A DNA stretch of 64,000 nucleotides from Jiulongibacter sp966250325. GTDB lineage: Bacteria; Bacteroidota; Bacteroidia; Cytophagales; Spirosomataceae. How positions within the stretch are numbered: position 1 is the stretch's first letter; each line of letters starts with the position of its first letter. Positions 16,674 to 26,300 of the stretch are shown here, in pieces. The translations under genes were made by a program, and so were the position numbers. The DNA is taken from positions 74,148 to 138,147 of the forward strand of contig CBINGY010000005.1 of NCBI GenBank assembly GCA_966250325.1, read 5' to 3'. The notes below the pieces were generated by a model. That model worked only from the letters and a program-made list of their open reading frames with translations. It was not told the DNA's origin and ran no database searches.

Positions 16674-17387
16674 ATGAATGAAAAAATAGAAGAAATACAA
16701 TTTCTGGATGGTCCACGCTCCAGATGGTCAGAATTAAAAATGGCCTTTGAAGTATTTTCAGAATTTATAAAAGGCTTCAGAAATCTACACTTTGTGGGGC
16801 CCTGTGTTACGGTATTTGGCTCTGCCCGTTTCAAAGAAGATAATGAGCATTATGAAGCGGCCCGAAAGCTTTCCGGTGAAATAGCACGTCTGGGTTTTAC
16901 CATTATGACCGGCGGAGGGCCCGGCATCATGGAGGCAGCTAATCGAGGAGCCAAGGAGGTAGGCGGCCGCTCGGTTGGTGTAAACATCATACTTCCACAC
17001 GAGCAGTATCCAAATCCCTATCTGGATAAGTGGGTGGATCTTAAATATTTTTTTGTTCGTAAAACGTTGCTCATAAAATACTCCTATGCCTTTGTGATCT
17101 GCCCAGGAGGTTTCGGAACCCTTGATGAGTTTTTTGAAGCCATGACTCTGGTGCAAACCGGCAAAATCAGCGAATTCCCGATCGTTATTTTCGGGAAAGA
17201 ATTTCATCAACATGTGAGTGAACATGTAGAGCTCATGATTCGTGAAAAAACGATTTCTCCGGAAGACAAAAAGCTTTTTCTGGTGACCGATGACGTAGCA
17301 GAGGCGGTGGAGCATATCAGAGCGAATACCATCGTACCGTTCGGACTCAAATATGCTCCTAAACCGATATTCGGAGAGAGATTATAA
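16674..17387 (+). CDS. LOG-family nucleotide 5'-monophosphate phosphoribohydrolase
   Basis: The 237-residue protein has the LOG/lysine-decarboxylase-like Rossmann fold: VTVFGSARF, TGGGPGIMEAANRGAKEVGG and the signature PGGFGTLDEFFEAMT. Members release ribose 5-phosphate from nucleotide monophosphates; in plants and some bacteria they activate cytokinins. An older label, 'lysine decarboxylase', should not be used. The N-terminal ~55 residues extend beyond the core. It runs into the dnaE-like gene 18 bases downstream. Confidence 0.9.
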   Translation: MNEKIEEIQFLDGPRSRWSELKMAFEVFSEFIKGFRNLHFVGPCVTVFGSARFKEDNEHYEAARKLSGEIARLGFTIMTGGGPGIMEAANRGAKEVGGRSVGVNIILPHEQYPNPYLDKWVDLKYFFVRKTLLIKYSYAFVICPGGFGTLDEFFEAMTLVQTGKISEFPIVIFGKEFHQHVSEHVELMIREKTISPEDKKLFLVTDDVAEAVEHIRANTIVPFGLKYAPKPIFGERL

Positions 17388-17405
17388 GGTGTAGCTGATG
17401 TTGTC

Positions 17406-20400
17406 ATGTACCTCAACTGTCATAGCTTTTTCAGCCTCAGATACGGCACTTTTTCCGAAAAAGAACTGCTGCAGTTGGGCCAGCAATTTGGTCAACATGT
17501 GCTGGCTCTTACCGACATAAACAACACCTCGGCCTGCATGAGTTTTGTGCGGCAGGCCCCTTCTTATCAGATCAGACCCGTGGTGGGCATTGACTTCAGA
17601 CAGGGAGCTAAACAACTCTTTGTTGCCCTGGCTGAAAATAATCTGGGGTATCAGTACCTTAACTCCTACCTGAGTTATTTTTCTCACTCCAAAATTGCGA
17701 TTCCTGAACTGGCTCCTGAGCTTCCGCATACCCGAATTGTTTATCCTCTGGCTCAGGTAAAGAAACTCGAAAAAAAGACCTTCTCTACCCATGAATACAT
17801 CGGGATTGGCCTGGAAGATGTTCCTTCGCTGCATCGCTCAGAATGGGCAGCTTTTGAAGATCACCTGGTATTTCTGCACCCGGTATCTTTCAGAAATAAA
17901 CAGGATTTCAATGTTCACCGGCTGTTAAGAGCCATTGATACCAATGAACTGCTTAGTAGGCTGCCACCCGGTGAGCAGGGAAAAGAGACTGAAAAATTTA
18001 TTTCGTCAGAAACTATTGAAAAAGCATTTGAAAATCACCGCCATATTCTTCTAAATACGGCCAGCCTACTTGATCAATGTCATATCCAGTTTGATTTCAG
18101 CAAAAAACGAAAGCACCAGAACCTGAAGCATTATTTTGCAGGTGGAGGTTTTGAAAATTCAGAATTTGATTATCGCTTTTTAAAGAAACTGGCTAAAAAG
18201 GCCCTTCCAAAAAGATACGGAAAATCGGTGAGCTTTTCTACTCGCAGAAGGCTGATCACCGAACTGGAAACTATTAAAAAAATGGATTATGTGGCCTTTT
18301 TTCTGGTGAACTGGAGTATTGTTCATTATGCAAAAAGGAAGGGGTATTTTCATGTAGGCCGCGGTAGCGGTGCCAATAGTATGGTGGCCTATCTTCTCGG
18401 AATAACCGATGTAGACCCCATTGAGCTCGAACTCTACTTTGAGCGGTTTATGAACCTGTACAGGGCCAATCCTCCAGATTTTGACATTGATTTTGCTTCA
18501 AATGTACGAAATGAAGTAACACGCTACATTTTCGACCGGTTTGGTGACAAACATCAGGTAGCTCTTCTGGCCACCTACAATACCTTTCAATACAGTGCGG
18601 CGGTACGTGAACTGGGAAAGGTATTCGGAATTCCCAAAGAAGAACTTGACGACCTGAGTGCAGGGAAATTTGAATTTGAAAAGCTGGATGAGCTCTCTCA
18701 ATTGGTGATTCGATACGCCAAAAGGCTGCATGGAATGCCTAATCTGCTCAGCGTGCACTCCAGCGGTATCATTATCTCACAGAAACCCATCTACCATTTT
18801 TCTGCTACCAATATGCCTCCCAAAGGATTTCCTACTGTACAGTTTGATATGGAAATTGCAGAGGACGTAGGACTTTTCAAGTATGATATTCTGGGCCAGC
18901 GTGGTCTTGGCAAGATCAAAGATGCCATACAGATTATACAGAAAAATAACCCGGGTCTGCCAAGAGTGAACATTCATAATGTGAAGCATTTCATGCAAGA
19001 TCCCAACATCAACAGGAAAATAAGCAGGGCAGAATGTATCGGAGCATTTTATGTAGAGTCACCAGCTATGCGTATGCTGCTTCGTAAACTCGAAGTAGAT
19101 AATTACCTGGGGTTAGTAGCTGCCAGTTCAATTATAAGGCCGGGCGTTTCAAAGAGTGGAATGATGAGGGAGTATATTCTGCGGCACCGGGATTCACAGC
19201 GGGTCATGAGGGAAGCACATCCTAAAATGCTGGAAATTATGCCGGAAACCTACGGGGTTATGGTATATCAGGAAGACGTAATCAAAGTAGCCCACTTTTT
19301 TGCAGGATTAAGTCTGGCCGAAGCCGACCAGCTACGTCGCGGAATGAGCGGAAAATACCGGTCACGTGAGGAGTTTGCCAAGGTAAAACAAAAGTTTTTT
19401 GATAATTGCCGGGCAAAAGGCGAGCCGGAAGAAACTATTCAGGAAGTGTGGAACCAGACAGAAAGCTTTGCGGGCTATGCGTTTGCAAAAGGGCACTCGG
19501 CATCCTACGCCGTAGAAAGTTACCAGAGTCTGTTTCTCAAAACATATTTCCCGCTGGAGTTTATGGTGGCCGTGCTCAATAATGGGGGCGGTTTTTACCG
19601 TACAGAAACCTACGTGCACGAAGCCCGCAAGCAAGGCGGGATAATTCATGCCCCGCATATTAACATAAGCCGCACAGAGACTATTATACTTGGTAAAGAT
19701 ATTTACCTGGGTTTTCAGCACCTGAAAGGAATGGAAGATATCCTCGGGGCTGAAATTGTGAGGGAACGTGAGCAAAATGGCCCCTATCTAAGTCTCGAAG
19801 ATTTTATGGACCGTGTTTCTGCCGGTGCCGAACAAATGGAAATTCTCCTACGAACCGGAGCCTTTAATTTTACAGGAATAAATAAACGGGTTATGCTCTG
19901 GAGGGCACTTTACCGCCTGAACAAAGAGAGCCGGAAGCCGGCCGGGCAGCAGCATTTATTTAAAACCCCGGTGAAGCAGCATCAGCTACCCGAGCTAACT
20001 TCTACCTCGCTTGAAGATACGTTTGACCATATCGAGTTACTGGGGTATCCACTCTGTGACCCGTTTGAATTGCTCATGAAAGAACCTGACAGCCCTCTCA
20101 CCGCAGCAGTGCTCAAAGAATATCAGGGAAGAGAGATATGTATTTTCGGGTATCTGGTTACCGCCAAAAATACCGGAACCTCAAACGGCGAGGTCATGCA
20201 GTTTGGTACATTTCTGGATCGCGACGGGCAATGGCTTGATACGGTTCACTTTCCGCCTGTGGCTAAAAAATATCCTTTCCGGGGAAAAGGCATCTACCGC
20301 CTCACCGGAAAAGTAACGGAAGAATTTGGATTTTATACGCTTGAAGTAAGCGAAATGGAAATGATGCCCTATATCAAAGATCCCCGTTTTTCTGCCGGCA

Positions 20401-20507
20401 GGAAAGATGATTTCGAATTTGCCAAACGTGTGGCCAATCTGCCATTTGCCCGCAACGGGCACAAAAACATTCCTGGATTTGACTACAGCCGGAAGAAACG
20501 ACCTTAG
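17406..20507 (+). CDS. DNA polymerase III alpha subunit-like protein (short DnaE, DnaE2-like)
   Basis: At 1033 residues this C-family polymerase is shorter than a main replicative DnaE and close to error-prone DnaE2. It has an N-terminal PHP domain (HSFFSLRYGTFSEKELL, ALTDINN), the palm with catalytic aspartates in PDFDIDF (near residue 358) and FKYDILGQRGL, finger motifs (VYQEDVIKVAHFFAGLSLAEAD, AGYAFAKGHSASYA), an HhH region and an OB-fold C-terminus. The aspartates are intact, so it should be active. No imuA/imuB or dinB neighbour is present, so a role in mutagenic repair is an inference from length only. Confidence 0.88.
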   Translation: MYLNCHSFFSLRYGTFSEKELLQLGQQFGQHVLALTDINNTSACMSFVRQAPSYQIRPVVGIDFRQGAKQLFVALAENNLGYQYLNSYLSYFSHSKIAIPELAPELPHTRIVYPLAQVKKLEKKTFSTHEYIGIGLEDVPSLHRSEWAAFEDHLVFLHPVSFRNKQDFNVHRLLRAIDTNELLSRLPPGEQGKETEKFISSETIEKAFENHRHILLNTASLLDQCHIQFDFSKKRKHQNLKHYFAGGGFENSEFDYRFLKKLAKKALPKRYGKSVSFSTRRRLITELETIKKMDYVAFFLVNWSIVHYAKRKGYFHVGRGSGANSMVAYLLGITDVDPIELELYFERFMNLYRANPPDFDIDFASNVRNEVTRYIFDRFGDKHQVALLATYNTFQYSAAVRELGKVFGIPKEELDDLSAGKFEFEKLDELSQLVIRYAKRLHGMPNLLSVHSSGIIISQKPIYHFSATNMPPKGFPTVQFDMEIAEDVGLFKYDILGQRGLGKIKDAIQIIQKNNPGLPRVNIHNVKHFMQDPNINRKISRAECIGAFYVESPAMRMLLRKLEVDNYLGLVAASSIIRPGVSKSGMMREYILRHRDSQRVMREAHPKMLEIMPETYGVMVYQEDVIKVAHFFAGLSLAEADQLRRGMSGKYRSREEFAKVKQKFFDNCRAKGEPEETIQEVWNQTESFAGYAFAKGHSASYAVESYQSLFLKTYFPLEFMVAVLNNGGGFYRTETYVHEARKQGGIIHAPHINISRTETIILGKDIYLGFQHLKGMEDILGAEIVREREQNGPYLSLEDFMDRVSAGAEQMEILLRTGAFNFTGINKRVMLWRALYRLNKESRKPAGQQHLFKTPVKQHQLPELTSTSLEDTFDHIELLGYPLCDPFELLMKEPDSPLTAAVLKEYQGREICIFGYLVTAKNTGTSNGEVMQFGTFLDRDGQWLDTVHFPPVAKKYPFRGKGIYRLTGKVTEEFGFYTLEVSEMEMMPYIKDPRFSAGRKDDFEFAKRVANLPFARNGHKNIPGFDYSRKKRP

Positions 20508-20531
20508 AAATTGACCGGTAAGCCCCGCTTC

Positions 20532-21335
20532 CTATTCTATTTTGACAATTTTTTCAATCGCTTCCAGTGAATCGGGATTACCGTAATCCAGAATTGCCAG
20601 CATGGAATATTCGCCTTTGGGAAGATTATCGGGAAGTTGAAGCAAGACCTTTCTGCGACCCAAAGGAAAAATAGGAAATTCCGTAGACTCACTCTTGAAC
20701 TCCTCACCTGTATTCACGTTCGTAAGCTCCAGAAATGACTTCGCTCTGAGCATCACCGAGCCATCATTTACCACCTCCACATCATAAAAATCTTTTCCCT
20801 CATTACTAGGTGATAAAGAAGCCAATTTAGCAGAAACCAAATTAAGCGAAGGAGGCGTCTGATAGATATGAATGCCGAAACGCATAAGTTCATTTACGCG
20901 GGTTTGAACCCCATTCCCTTTATCCTCTATGCGTTCTCGGAACTTTGATCCCTGAATGTATAACATAGCCCATTTCATAGCCTCAAGCTTTGAAGCGTCT
21001 TCCGGTGCCTGTAGTGTTACTACCAACTCTGAGGTTTGACCGGGAGGAATATTCAGAAATTTTGTATTCACACTTATCCACTCTGCACATGAATAGAGCT
21101 GTGTGCCGGGCTCAAAATAAGAGTGACCACCATCGGCATTCCTCGTCCAATCTCCGGTATAAATTTCAATCGCTTGGTTGATGTCCGAATTATTTGTGAT
21201 ATTTAAGACCTGAGTCTGAGTCTTACCAGGTGATGCCAGCTCAAATTCTAAGGTAGTAGGGTAAACACTAATCTTTTGAGATACTGCATATTGACAAAGA
21301 AATAGAAGAAAAATTAAGAAAGCGTTCTGCTTCAT
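20532..21335 (-). CDS. Periplasmic pilus-chaperone-like / DUF916-like Ig protein
   Basis: The 267-residue product has a signal peptide (residues 1-19, ending YAVSQ) and two beta-sandwich domains. Domain 1 (~20-130) reads like a PapD or WxL-partner (DUF916) Ig domain: YPTTLEFELASPGKTQTQ, VLNITNNSDINQAIEI, then IPPGQTSELVVTLQAP. Domain 2 (~150-265) has VEVVNDGSVMLRAKSFLELTN and a closing strand. There is no C-terminal membrane helix, unlike Gram-positive DUF916 proteins. It lies next to secreted small proteins and a large outer-membrane protein, so a chaperone for surface subunits is the best inference. Its start is only 11 bases from a divergent subunit gene. Confidence 0.65.
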   Translation of the reverse strand: MKQNAFLIFLLFLCQYAVSQKISVYPTTLEFELASPGKTQTQVLNITNNSDINQAIEIYTGDWTRNADGGHSYFEPGTQLYSCAEWISVNTKFLNIPPGQTSELVVTLQAPEDASKLEAMKWAMLYIQGSKFRERIEDKGNGVQTRVNELMRFGIHIYQTPPSLNLVSAKLASLSPSNEGKDFYDVEVVNDGSVMLRAKSFLELTNVNTGEEFKSESTEFPIFPLGRRKVLLQLPDNLPKGEYSMLAILDYGNPDSLEAIEKIVKIE

Positions 21336-21346
21336 TTTATTAGGAA

Positions 21347-21871
21347 ATGTCAGTTAACTATTGGAGTAATACGAATAACACGTATCAGACCGGAAAAACG
21401 AAGATTCCATTCCTGATACTACTTAGTATTTTCAAATTTAATGCCGTATTTTCCCAAAACTCCAATTTTTCAATCAATACTCAGGCAAACTTAGGTTTGG
21501 TTTACCGCACAGCCACCGATTTTGAGACAGATCGCCTTATCCGAAATGCATTTCGTTTGAATTTCGGAAGAAGCAGCCGAAGAATGCTGGTATCTGCCCG
21601 GGTGATCTCCAATATGAATTATGCTTTTACCAGAATGCCTTCAAATCTGTACAGCATCACTTTAAGTTCCACTAACGCCTCTTTGAGCGGCAATTACCGA
21701 CGGGAATTTAAACTTGATTTCACGGACCAGAATATTCTGCTTCATGGCGGAAGCGGCCGTGGAAGTAATGTTACTTACTACGAATACGATCTGAAAGTGG
21801 GAGCAATAGGCTATGATTATGAGCCGGGGCAATATTTCTATTCTATCCTTTTCACGTTAACTGAGCAGTAA
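21347..21871 (+). CDS. Small secreted WxL-like subunit candidate A
   Basis: The 174-residue protein has a signal peptide ending near NAVFSQ (residue ~37) after a long polar N-region. The mature part is all-beta and ends YDYEPGQYFYSILFTLTEQ, the same closing pattern as three neighbouring proteins. The central W motif seen in the others is replaced here by SNMNYAFT. No known family was recognised. The next gene's start codon follows its stop directly, so the two are co-translated. It may be a minor or tip subunit of a surface structure. Confidence 0.65.
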   Translation: MSVNYWSNTNNTYQTGKTKIPFLILLSIFKFNAVFSQNSNFSINTQANLGLVYRTATDFETDRLIRNAFRLNFGRSSRRMLVSARVISNMNYAFTRMPSNLYSITLSSTNASLSGNYRREFKLDFTDQNILLHGGSGRGSNVTYYEYDLKVGAIGYDYEPGQYFYSILFTLTEQ

Positions 21872-22372
21872 TTGAAAAAACTTGCAGCCTTCTTATTTAT
21901 CATCACATTCTCTGCTCAGGCTCAGTATGAAGATGTGCAGGCTGTTCATTCCTTTCTGGACTTACGCTCGTTTATGAGTTTTGATGTGACGGTTAACGGG
22001 CAGGGTTTAAGTTATGTATTCGGGGTAAATGATGACCTGAGTGTGGGAATACTTAAAAATAATGTTTTCAGAGTTACGGTTAAATCCAACCAGCTCTGGC
22101 AGTTAAATATCAGCTCAGAAACTCCCTATTTTAACCGTTTGAAAACAGGCATGGCCAGTTCTATACCTGCATCGGCTTTACGTTTCAGACGGGAAAACCG
22201 TACAAATTTTGTAACGCTGGGGGTTAATCAGCAGGCCATAGCCACCGGAAACCGCGGAGGAAGTAATTCACGGGATAATAATTTTATGCTTGACATGCTG
22301 GCCAGTCCGGGAAACGCCTCAGAAAGTGGTGAGTTTATTATAAATGTGCTCTTTACGCTTACCACACAATAA
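21872..22372 (+). CDS. Small secreted WxL-like subunit candidate B
   Basis: The 166-residue protein starts at a TTG directly after the upstream TAA and has a signal peptide (MKKLAAFLFIITFSAQAQ). The mature part contains VKSNQLWQLNISSETPYF, close to VRSNTDWMVSVKSGSPYF in the gene at 26301, and ends in EFIINVLFTLTTQ. These two blocks, a mid-protein W-x-hydrophobic strand and a C-terminal (T/F)T(L/V)T strand, are the layout of WxL domains. The stop abuts the convergent usher-like gene with no spacer. Confidence 0.65.
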   Translation: MKKLAAFLFIITFSAQAQYEDVQAVHSFLDLRSFMSFDVTVNGQGLSYVFGVNDDLSVGILKNNVFRVTVKSNQLWQLNISSETPYFNRLKTGMASSIPASALRFRRENRTNFVTLGVNQQAIATGNRGGSNSRDNNFMLDMLASPGNASESGEFIINVLFTLTTQ

Positions 22373-25120
22373 TTATTCGCTGGCCTTGCGAATATTCAAT
22401 ACCCGCCCTTTATCCTTCAAAATAAAATTTACATGCTCAGATTCAGAATGAGTTAAGTCAACTTTTTTCTCTGAAACAGGAAATGAAAGCTTAGAGCCCG
22501 CTGCATCTACAGGCATCTGAATGGTATACACACCCGGAAAAAGATTAAAATAGAAGAGACCTTCGTCGGTGGTAATAGCTTCTGTTTGATTTCCCTGCCC
22601 GTCAATGGCCAGAATTCTCAAACCTCCCAGGTTCACCGATCTTTTTACAGAATAGTCTGAACTTTCATAAAAAAGTTGGCCGGAAATCACTTTTGTGCTT
22701 TTGAAAGGAATAAGAACTTCCATGTCCTTTTTGAGGTTAATGGAATCTGAAAGCAGCTTTTCGGGCATCCAGCCCACCTGATTGGTGATATGGCTGAAAT
22801 TTATAACATAGGATTTCCTTTCTGCATTTCTTAGTTTACCCAGCCCGGTTTCATCACTTCGCAGGTATTTCCCGTCAACAGAAATAGTTGCCCCCTTAAC
22901 AGCTTCCTCTCCTATATCCCAGGAATTGTTATTATTAGCATCCTTAAACATTCTTACCCGCATGCTTCGGTATTTCCTGAAGAAAGGAACCGGTACGTTT
23001 AAGAGTTTTGAAACCGAAACCGTGAAATACGGATTATCTCCTCTCCTCAAGAGGTTTACGGTGTTACCAAACGAAATCATAAGACCTCTGGAAGGAATTT
23101 CATACTCCAGATCACTTTGAGCAATCAATTCGCGTGAGCCAAAGCCATGAGAGGAAAAGTAATTGAGCGATGCCCTTCCCCTCAAATTTTTGGACGCGGG
23201 GGAAGCGTAGAAAATCGCATACTGGTGCCTGTTTTGCCAGGTGCCGGTCCTGTAGTAATAAAGGTAATCCAGGTAATAAACCGGCCCGTGGTTATACCTG
23301 AAATTATAACCAAAAGACTTGAAAGTACCGTTAAGCATGAAGTAATAAGTGCTGAATCGCCTCGATAGCGTACTTTCAGAATCAAATCCCATGTTCATCA
23401 TTTCAATCTGAACGAACTGATCCATGGCAAATACCTTAAAGAAACCGTTAAATGAAGCTTTGAGACCACGCACTTCCGGATTATCCATCTGTTGAGGAGC
23501 TCCGGCCCCATTACCGGAAAGCTGAAGTAAAGAATAAGTACCCGCACGTAACCTGAAACCTTTTACCCCAGCCTGAAAACCAAGATCTCTGTTATTCTGA
23601 AACAGCATTTTCCGGTAATTCCTGAATTCCGTATCGTAGATATTTGGCTGTCTTGAACTCAAAAGTGCATACGCCCCTACCTTTATTTTTCCTAATCTCA
23701 AAGCCAGATCATGGTTATGATAGGTCAATCCCCGGTTTACTCCCGGAAACCAGGAACTGTTATATTTCAAGACCGAGGCTAACGTTACAAATCGGTTGTT
23801 AAGATAGGTTTGATACCCATACATATACCCTTTAAACCAATTACCTATAGCTGCTGCCTGTTCGCTGCTATACCCTGCAATGATTGAAAAATTTCCTGTG
23901 TTTACGGATCGCCACTTGTATTCATGAGTAGACAGAGCCGAGGTAACTCCCGATTCCCCATTCTTCACAAGTAAGGCCTCGGTTTGAATTTCAGATCGCT
24001 TACCCAGGCCTGCATTGTGCTTGACCACATAATTGGACCCGTGATAAATGACCGGACTCACCGCAGCTACCTCCAGACTATTACGCTTATTTCTGAAACC
24101 TACTCTGGCTCCATAGCCATTCACCGCGGCAAAAACGAAGTCTTGAAGAGAACCCACCTCTATCACACTGTTTTTACCCTGATAAAGCACACGGTGAATG
24201 CTCGAATTAAAGTTTATCCGGTTGTCTAGCAGATACGATCTGGAGTGAAAGGTAAGGTATCTATTATTCTCCAACTGCAGGGAGCCATCTGCCTCAAGAA
24301 CATAGGCGGGTCGCCATTCACCTGACAGGCTCATACCTCTCCATCTGAAATTTATGGGTAAAATATAACGGTCATTTTCATGCTCTTTGTGCTCTGCAGA
24401 GACAAAGAAAATCTTCTGTTGCAAGGTTTTTATACCATTCCTGCTTTTAATCTGCAGTTTTACCTCTCCCTGTGTCTGATTTAGTGTTCTGCTTCTGATG
24501 CCCACGGTTATCAGCGTATCACGCCCTGGACGAAGCAATATCTGTGTCCCTGTCTGTGGAACTGTTAATCTGAACTCTGACTCGAATTCCAGTTCATAAA
24601 GTTCTATGCGATTTCCCTGATTGGACAATTTAAATTTGAAATCAGGAAGCGGTTCGTCATCTCCCGAATATTTGACATATTCTTCCAGACTTGCATTCCA
24701 GTCGGATGATAGTTTTAAACCAACGGAAACTCTTTTCAGTAAAACCTGACCGGTGAGTACATCCTGTAGTTTGAGTAAATAGGTATAGTTTTTACCGCCA
24801 ATTGCTCCCTCTCCTGAGCGAACTCTCACAGAAAGAGTCCTGTTTTCTCCGGCCTGCAATTGTACAGATGACGGGAGCTCATTCATTACCAGCCAACCCG
24901 CAGGGATAGTCAGCTCCAGCTTCAGTTGTACCGGCTGATCTGAATGATTGGATATCTGAATAGAATTAAATGCGTATTTTCCGGGCTGAAGCTCCAGTGA
25001 GTCCGAAAGAAATCGGGCTGTAAAACGGAGATTCCCGGTGATGGCATCCTGGCAGAAAGACTGCAGAGAGAATAAAAACAGGATGCCTGCAAGAGGCCAT
25101 ATTTTGTAATTGGAAAGCAA
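22373..25120 (-). CDS. Usher-like outer-membrane beta-barrel protein with Ig and carboxypeptidase-regulatory-like domains
   Basis: The 915-residue protein starts at TTG 25120 with a signal peptide (ending SLQSFCQ). Residues ~28-235 form two Ig-like domains of the NEW3 type (ISNHSDQPVQLKLELTIPAG). Residues ~250-715 are a long run of alternating amphipathic strands rich in Tyr/Arg/Gly, as in a large outer-membrane barrel. From ~720 there is DANNNNSWDIGEEAVKGATI, the SdrD-B/CnaB-like start seen at the C-terminus of some pilus ushers, then a second carboxypeptidase-regulatory-like domain (GLRILAIDGQGNQTEAITTDEG). With a chaperone-like protein and four subunit-like genes beside it, a secretion or assembly role is inferred. 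A non-usher adhesin remains possible. Confidence 0.6.
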   Translation of the reverse strand: MLSNYKIWPLAGILFLFSLQSFCQDAITGNLRFTARFLSDSLELQPGKYAFNSIQISNHSDQPVQLKLELTIPAGWLVMNELPSSVQLQAGENRTLSVRVRSGEGAIGGKNYTYLLKLQDVLTGQVLLKRVSVGLKLSSDWNASLEEYVKYSGDDEPLPDFKFKLSNQGNRIELYELEFESEFRLTVPQTGTQILLRPGRDTLITVGIRSRTLNQTQGEVKLQIKSRNGIKTLQQKIFFVSAEHKEHENDRYILPINFRWRGMSLSGEWRPAYVLEADGSLQLENNRYLTFHSRSYLLDNRINFNSSIHRVLYQGKNSVIEVGSLQDFVFAAVNGYGARVGFRNKRNSLEVAAVSPVIYHGSNYVVKHNAGLGKRSEIQTEALLVKNGESGVTSALSTHEYKWRSVNTGNFSIIAGYSSEQAAAIGNWFKGYMYGYQTYLNNRFVTLASVLKYNSSWFPGVNRGLTYHNHDLALRLGKIKVGAYALLSSRQPNIYDTEFRNYRKMLFQNNRDLGFQAGVKGFRLRAGTYSLLQLSGNGAGAPQQMDNPEVRGLKASFNGFFKVFAMDQFVQIEMMNMGFDSESTLSRRFSTYYFMLNGTFKSFGYNFRYNHGPVYYLDYLYYYRTGTWQNRHQYAIFYASPASKNLRGRASLNYFSSHGFGSRELIAQSDLEYEIPSRGLMISFGNTVNLLRRGDNPYFTVSVSKLLNVPVPFFRKYRSMRVRMFKDANNNNSWDIGEEAVKGATISVDGKYLRSDETGLGKLRNAERKSYVINFSHITNQVGWMPEKLLSDSINLKKDMEVLIPFKSTKVISGQLFYESSDYSVKRSVNLGGLRILAIDGQGNQTEAITTDEGLFYFNLFPGVYTIQMPVDAAGSKLSFPVSEKKVDLTHSESEHVNFILKDKGRVLNIRKASE

Positions 25121-25143
25121 GTTTTTTAAAGGAAAGCGAAAGC

Positions 25144-25180
25144 AAAGAAGCAGACGGATTTTTCAATCGTCTGCTTCTTT
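25144..25180 (-). terminator. Strong 13-bp hairpin between subunit gene and usher-like gene
   Basis: AAAGAAGCAGACG (25144-25156) is perfectly complementary to 25168-25180, with an 11-base loop. On the minus strand it follows the 25189 gene by 8 bases and precedes the usher-like start. The T tract after it is broken (GCTTTCGCTTTCC), so it may be a partial terminator or an mRNA-stabilising hairpin that lets more subunit than usher be made. Confidence 0.6.
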
Positions 25181-25188
25181 TGAAATGA

Positions 25189-25686
25189 TTATTGAGCTGT
25201 CAATGTGTAGGTCAATGTAGTACTGTAAGTATCTGGCTCATAGTTCCAACGATCATCTGGATCAAGAGCAATGGCATAGCTAAGCTCAAAGGTATTAGCA
25301 CCATATCCTCCTTTATCTCCAGTTACCAGCTCAGCTTCAGTTTCAGAAACTGGTGCACCCATTGGAGTACCATCAACACTGATAGAAAGAACATCAAGTG
25401 GAATTGTATTCGCAGGGTTAACGTCACCCTCGAAAGAGCTTGAGCTTGCTGCTACCGTAATTTTCCAATCGCGGTTTGATCTTACCTGAAGTTCCTTTTG
25501 CTTGGCAGCGGGATCCGTACCGTTTCTCATGTTGGCAGTTGAGTAATTGAACTCAAGATCGGTCTGAGGGATTGTAAAATCCATAACTTCCGGAATTTCA
25601 ATCTTCACTGCATGAGCTTTGGTGTTTTGAGAAAATGCAGCGAATCCTACCAGGCCAAGGGCCACAGTTAATAAAGTTTTTTTCAT
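25189..25686 (-). CDS. Small secreted WxL-like protein, candidate major subunit
   Basis: The 165-residue protein begins MKKTLLTVALGLVGFAAFSQ, a clean signal peptide. An upstream in-frame ATG at 25731 would add 15 residues before it, so 25686 was chosen. The mature protein shows EIPEVMDFTIPQTDLEFNY near the N-terminus, VRSNRDWKITVAASSSSF in the middle, and ends in YEPDTYSTTLTYTLTAQ. The last two blocks match the two conserved W-x-L type strands of Gram-positive WxL surface proteins. The sequence is Asp/Thr/Ala-rich and lacks Cys after the signal. The hairpin behind it and its long upstream region suggest separate, higher expression. Confidence 0.68.
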   Translation of the reverse strand: MKKTLLTVALGLVGFAAFSQNTKAHAVKIEIPEVMDFTIPQTDLEFNYSTANMRNGTDPAAKQKELQVRSNRDWKITVAASSSSFEGDVNPANTIPLDVLSISVDGTPMGAPVSETEAELVTGDKGGYGANTFELSYAIALDPDDRWNYEPDTYSTTLTYTLTAQ

Positions 25687-26300
25687 TTTACCTTTTGTTT
25701 TTGTTAGAAATAGTGGTTTCGGGCAAAGCAATAGCCTGCACAGTAACCTGTTTTGTTTGTGTAATACGATTTAAAATGAGGTTTTTTGAGAATTGTCAAT
25801 GGGAATTTCATGTAGATTCCTTTCTTGTTTGCAAATGAAAAACTGCTATGAAATGTAATCTGCAAACTACCCCTTCTTCCAATTCTTGTCAGGAATGTTT
25901 CTAACCAATAACTATTTATCATCCATCACTTTACAGCTCCCGGGAAGCGTTTTCGTGATTCAATTTGACTAAGTTTATGGTCAATTTCTTTTTCAGATGG
26001 CAGTTTGTTGAGTTAGAGGTACGTAAACCGTACTAAGCCAATCTGACATCTTTTTACTACCTGTTTCAAATCTAAAAAAGGAGGGAATTTATCCGGCAGG
26101 CCGCAGAACTTGGTAATACTGATTGACCTTTTCAGATAGTACATCAACAATTTCAATTAACTCAAATGGGGTAAATAGTTTTATTGCTATTTTTTCCATT
26201 GCTATTTGTCAATTCAAAATTTATGCCAAATCCACTTTGATACCTGCCAAATTATTTTTCGTACAGAGAATACAGCTATTCGCAGAAATTTTTGGTGAAT
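25687..26300. other. Long noncoding gap upstream of the candidate major subunit
   Basis: These 614 A/T-rich bases separate two subunit-like genes on the minus strand. I see no coding frame with family features. A near-repeat 'attgctattt' occurs at 26183-26192 and 26198-26207. The sequence probably carries the promoter and leader of the 25189 gene, but no exact TAnnTTTG box stands out. Confidence 0.4.

Noticed and set aside
16674..17387. Lysine decarboxylase annotation for the LOG-family gene
   Set aside because: The PGGxGTxxE signature belongs to LOG phosphoribohydrolases; the lysine decarboxylase name is historical.
20532..25120. Classical FimC/FimD chaperone-usher system
   Set aside because: Domain order and sequence differ from FimD (two N-terminal NEW3-like Ig domains, CnaB-like ends), and the subunits lack pilin cysteines. 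Only an analogy is claimed.
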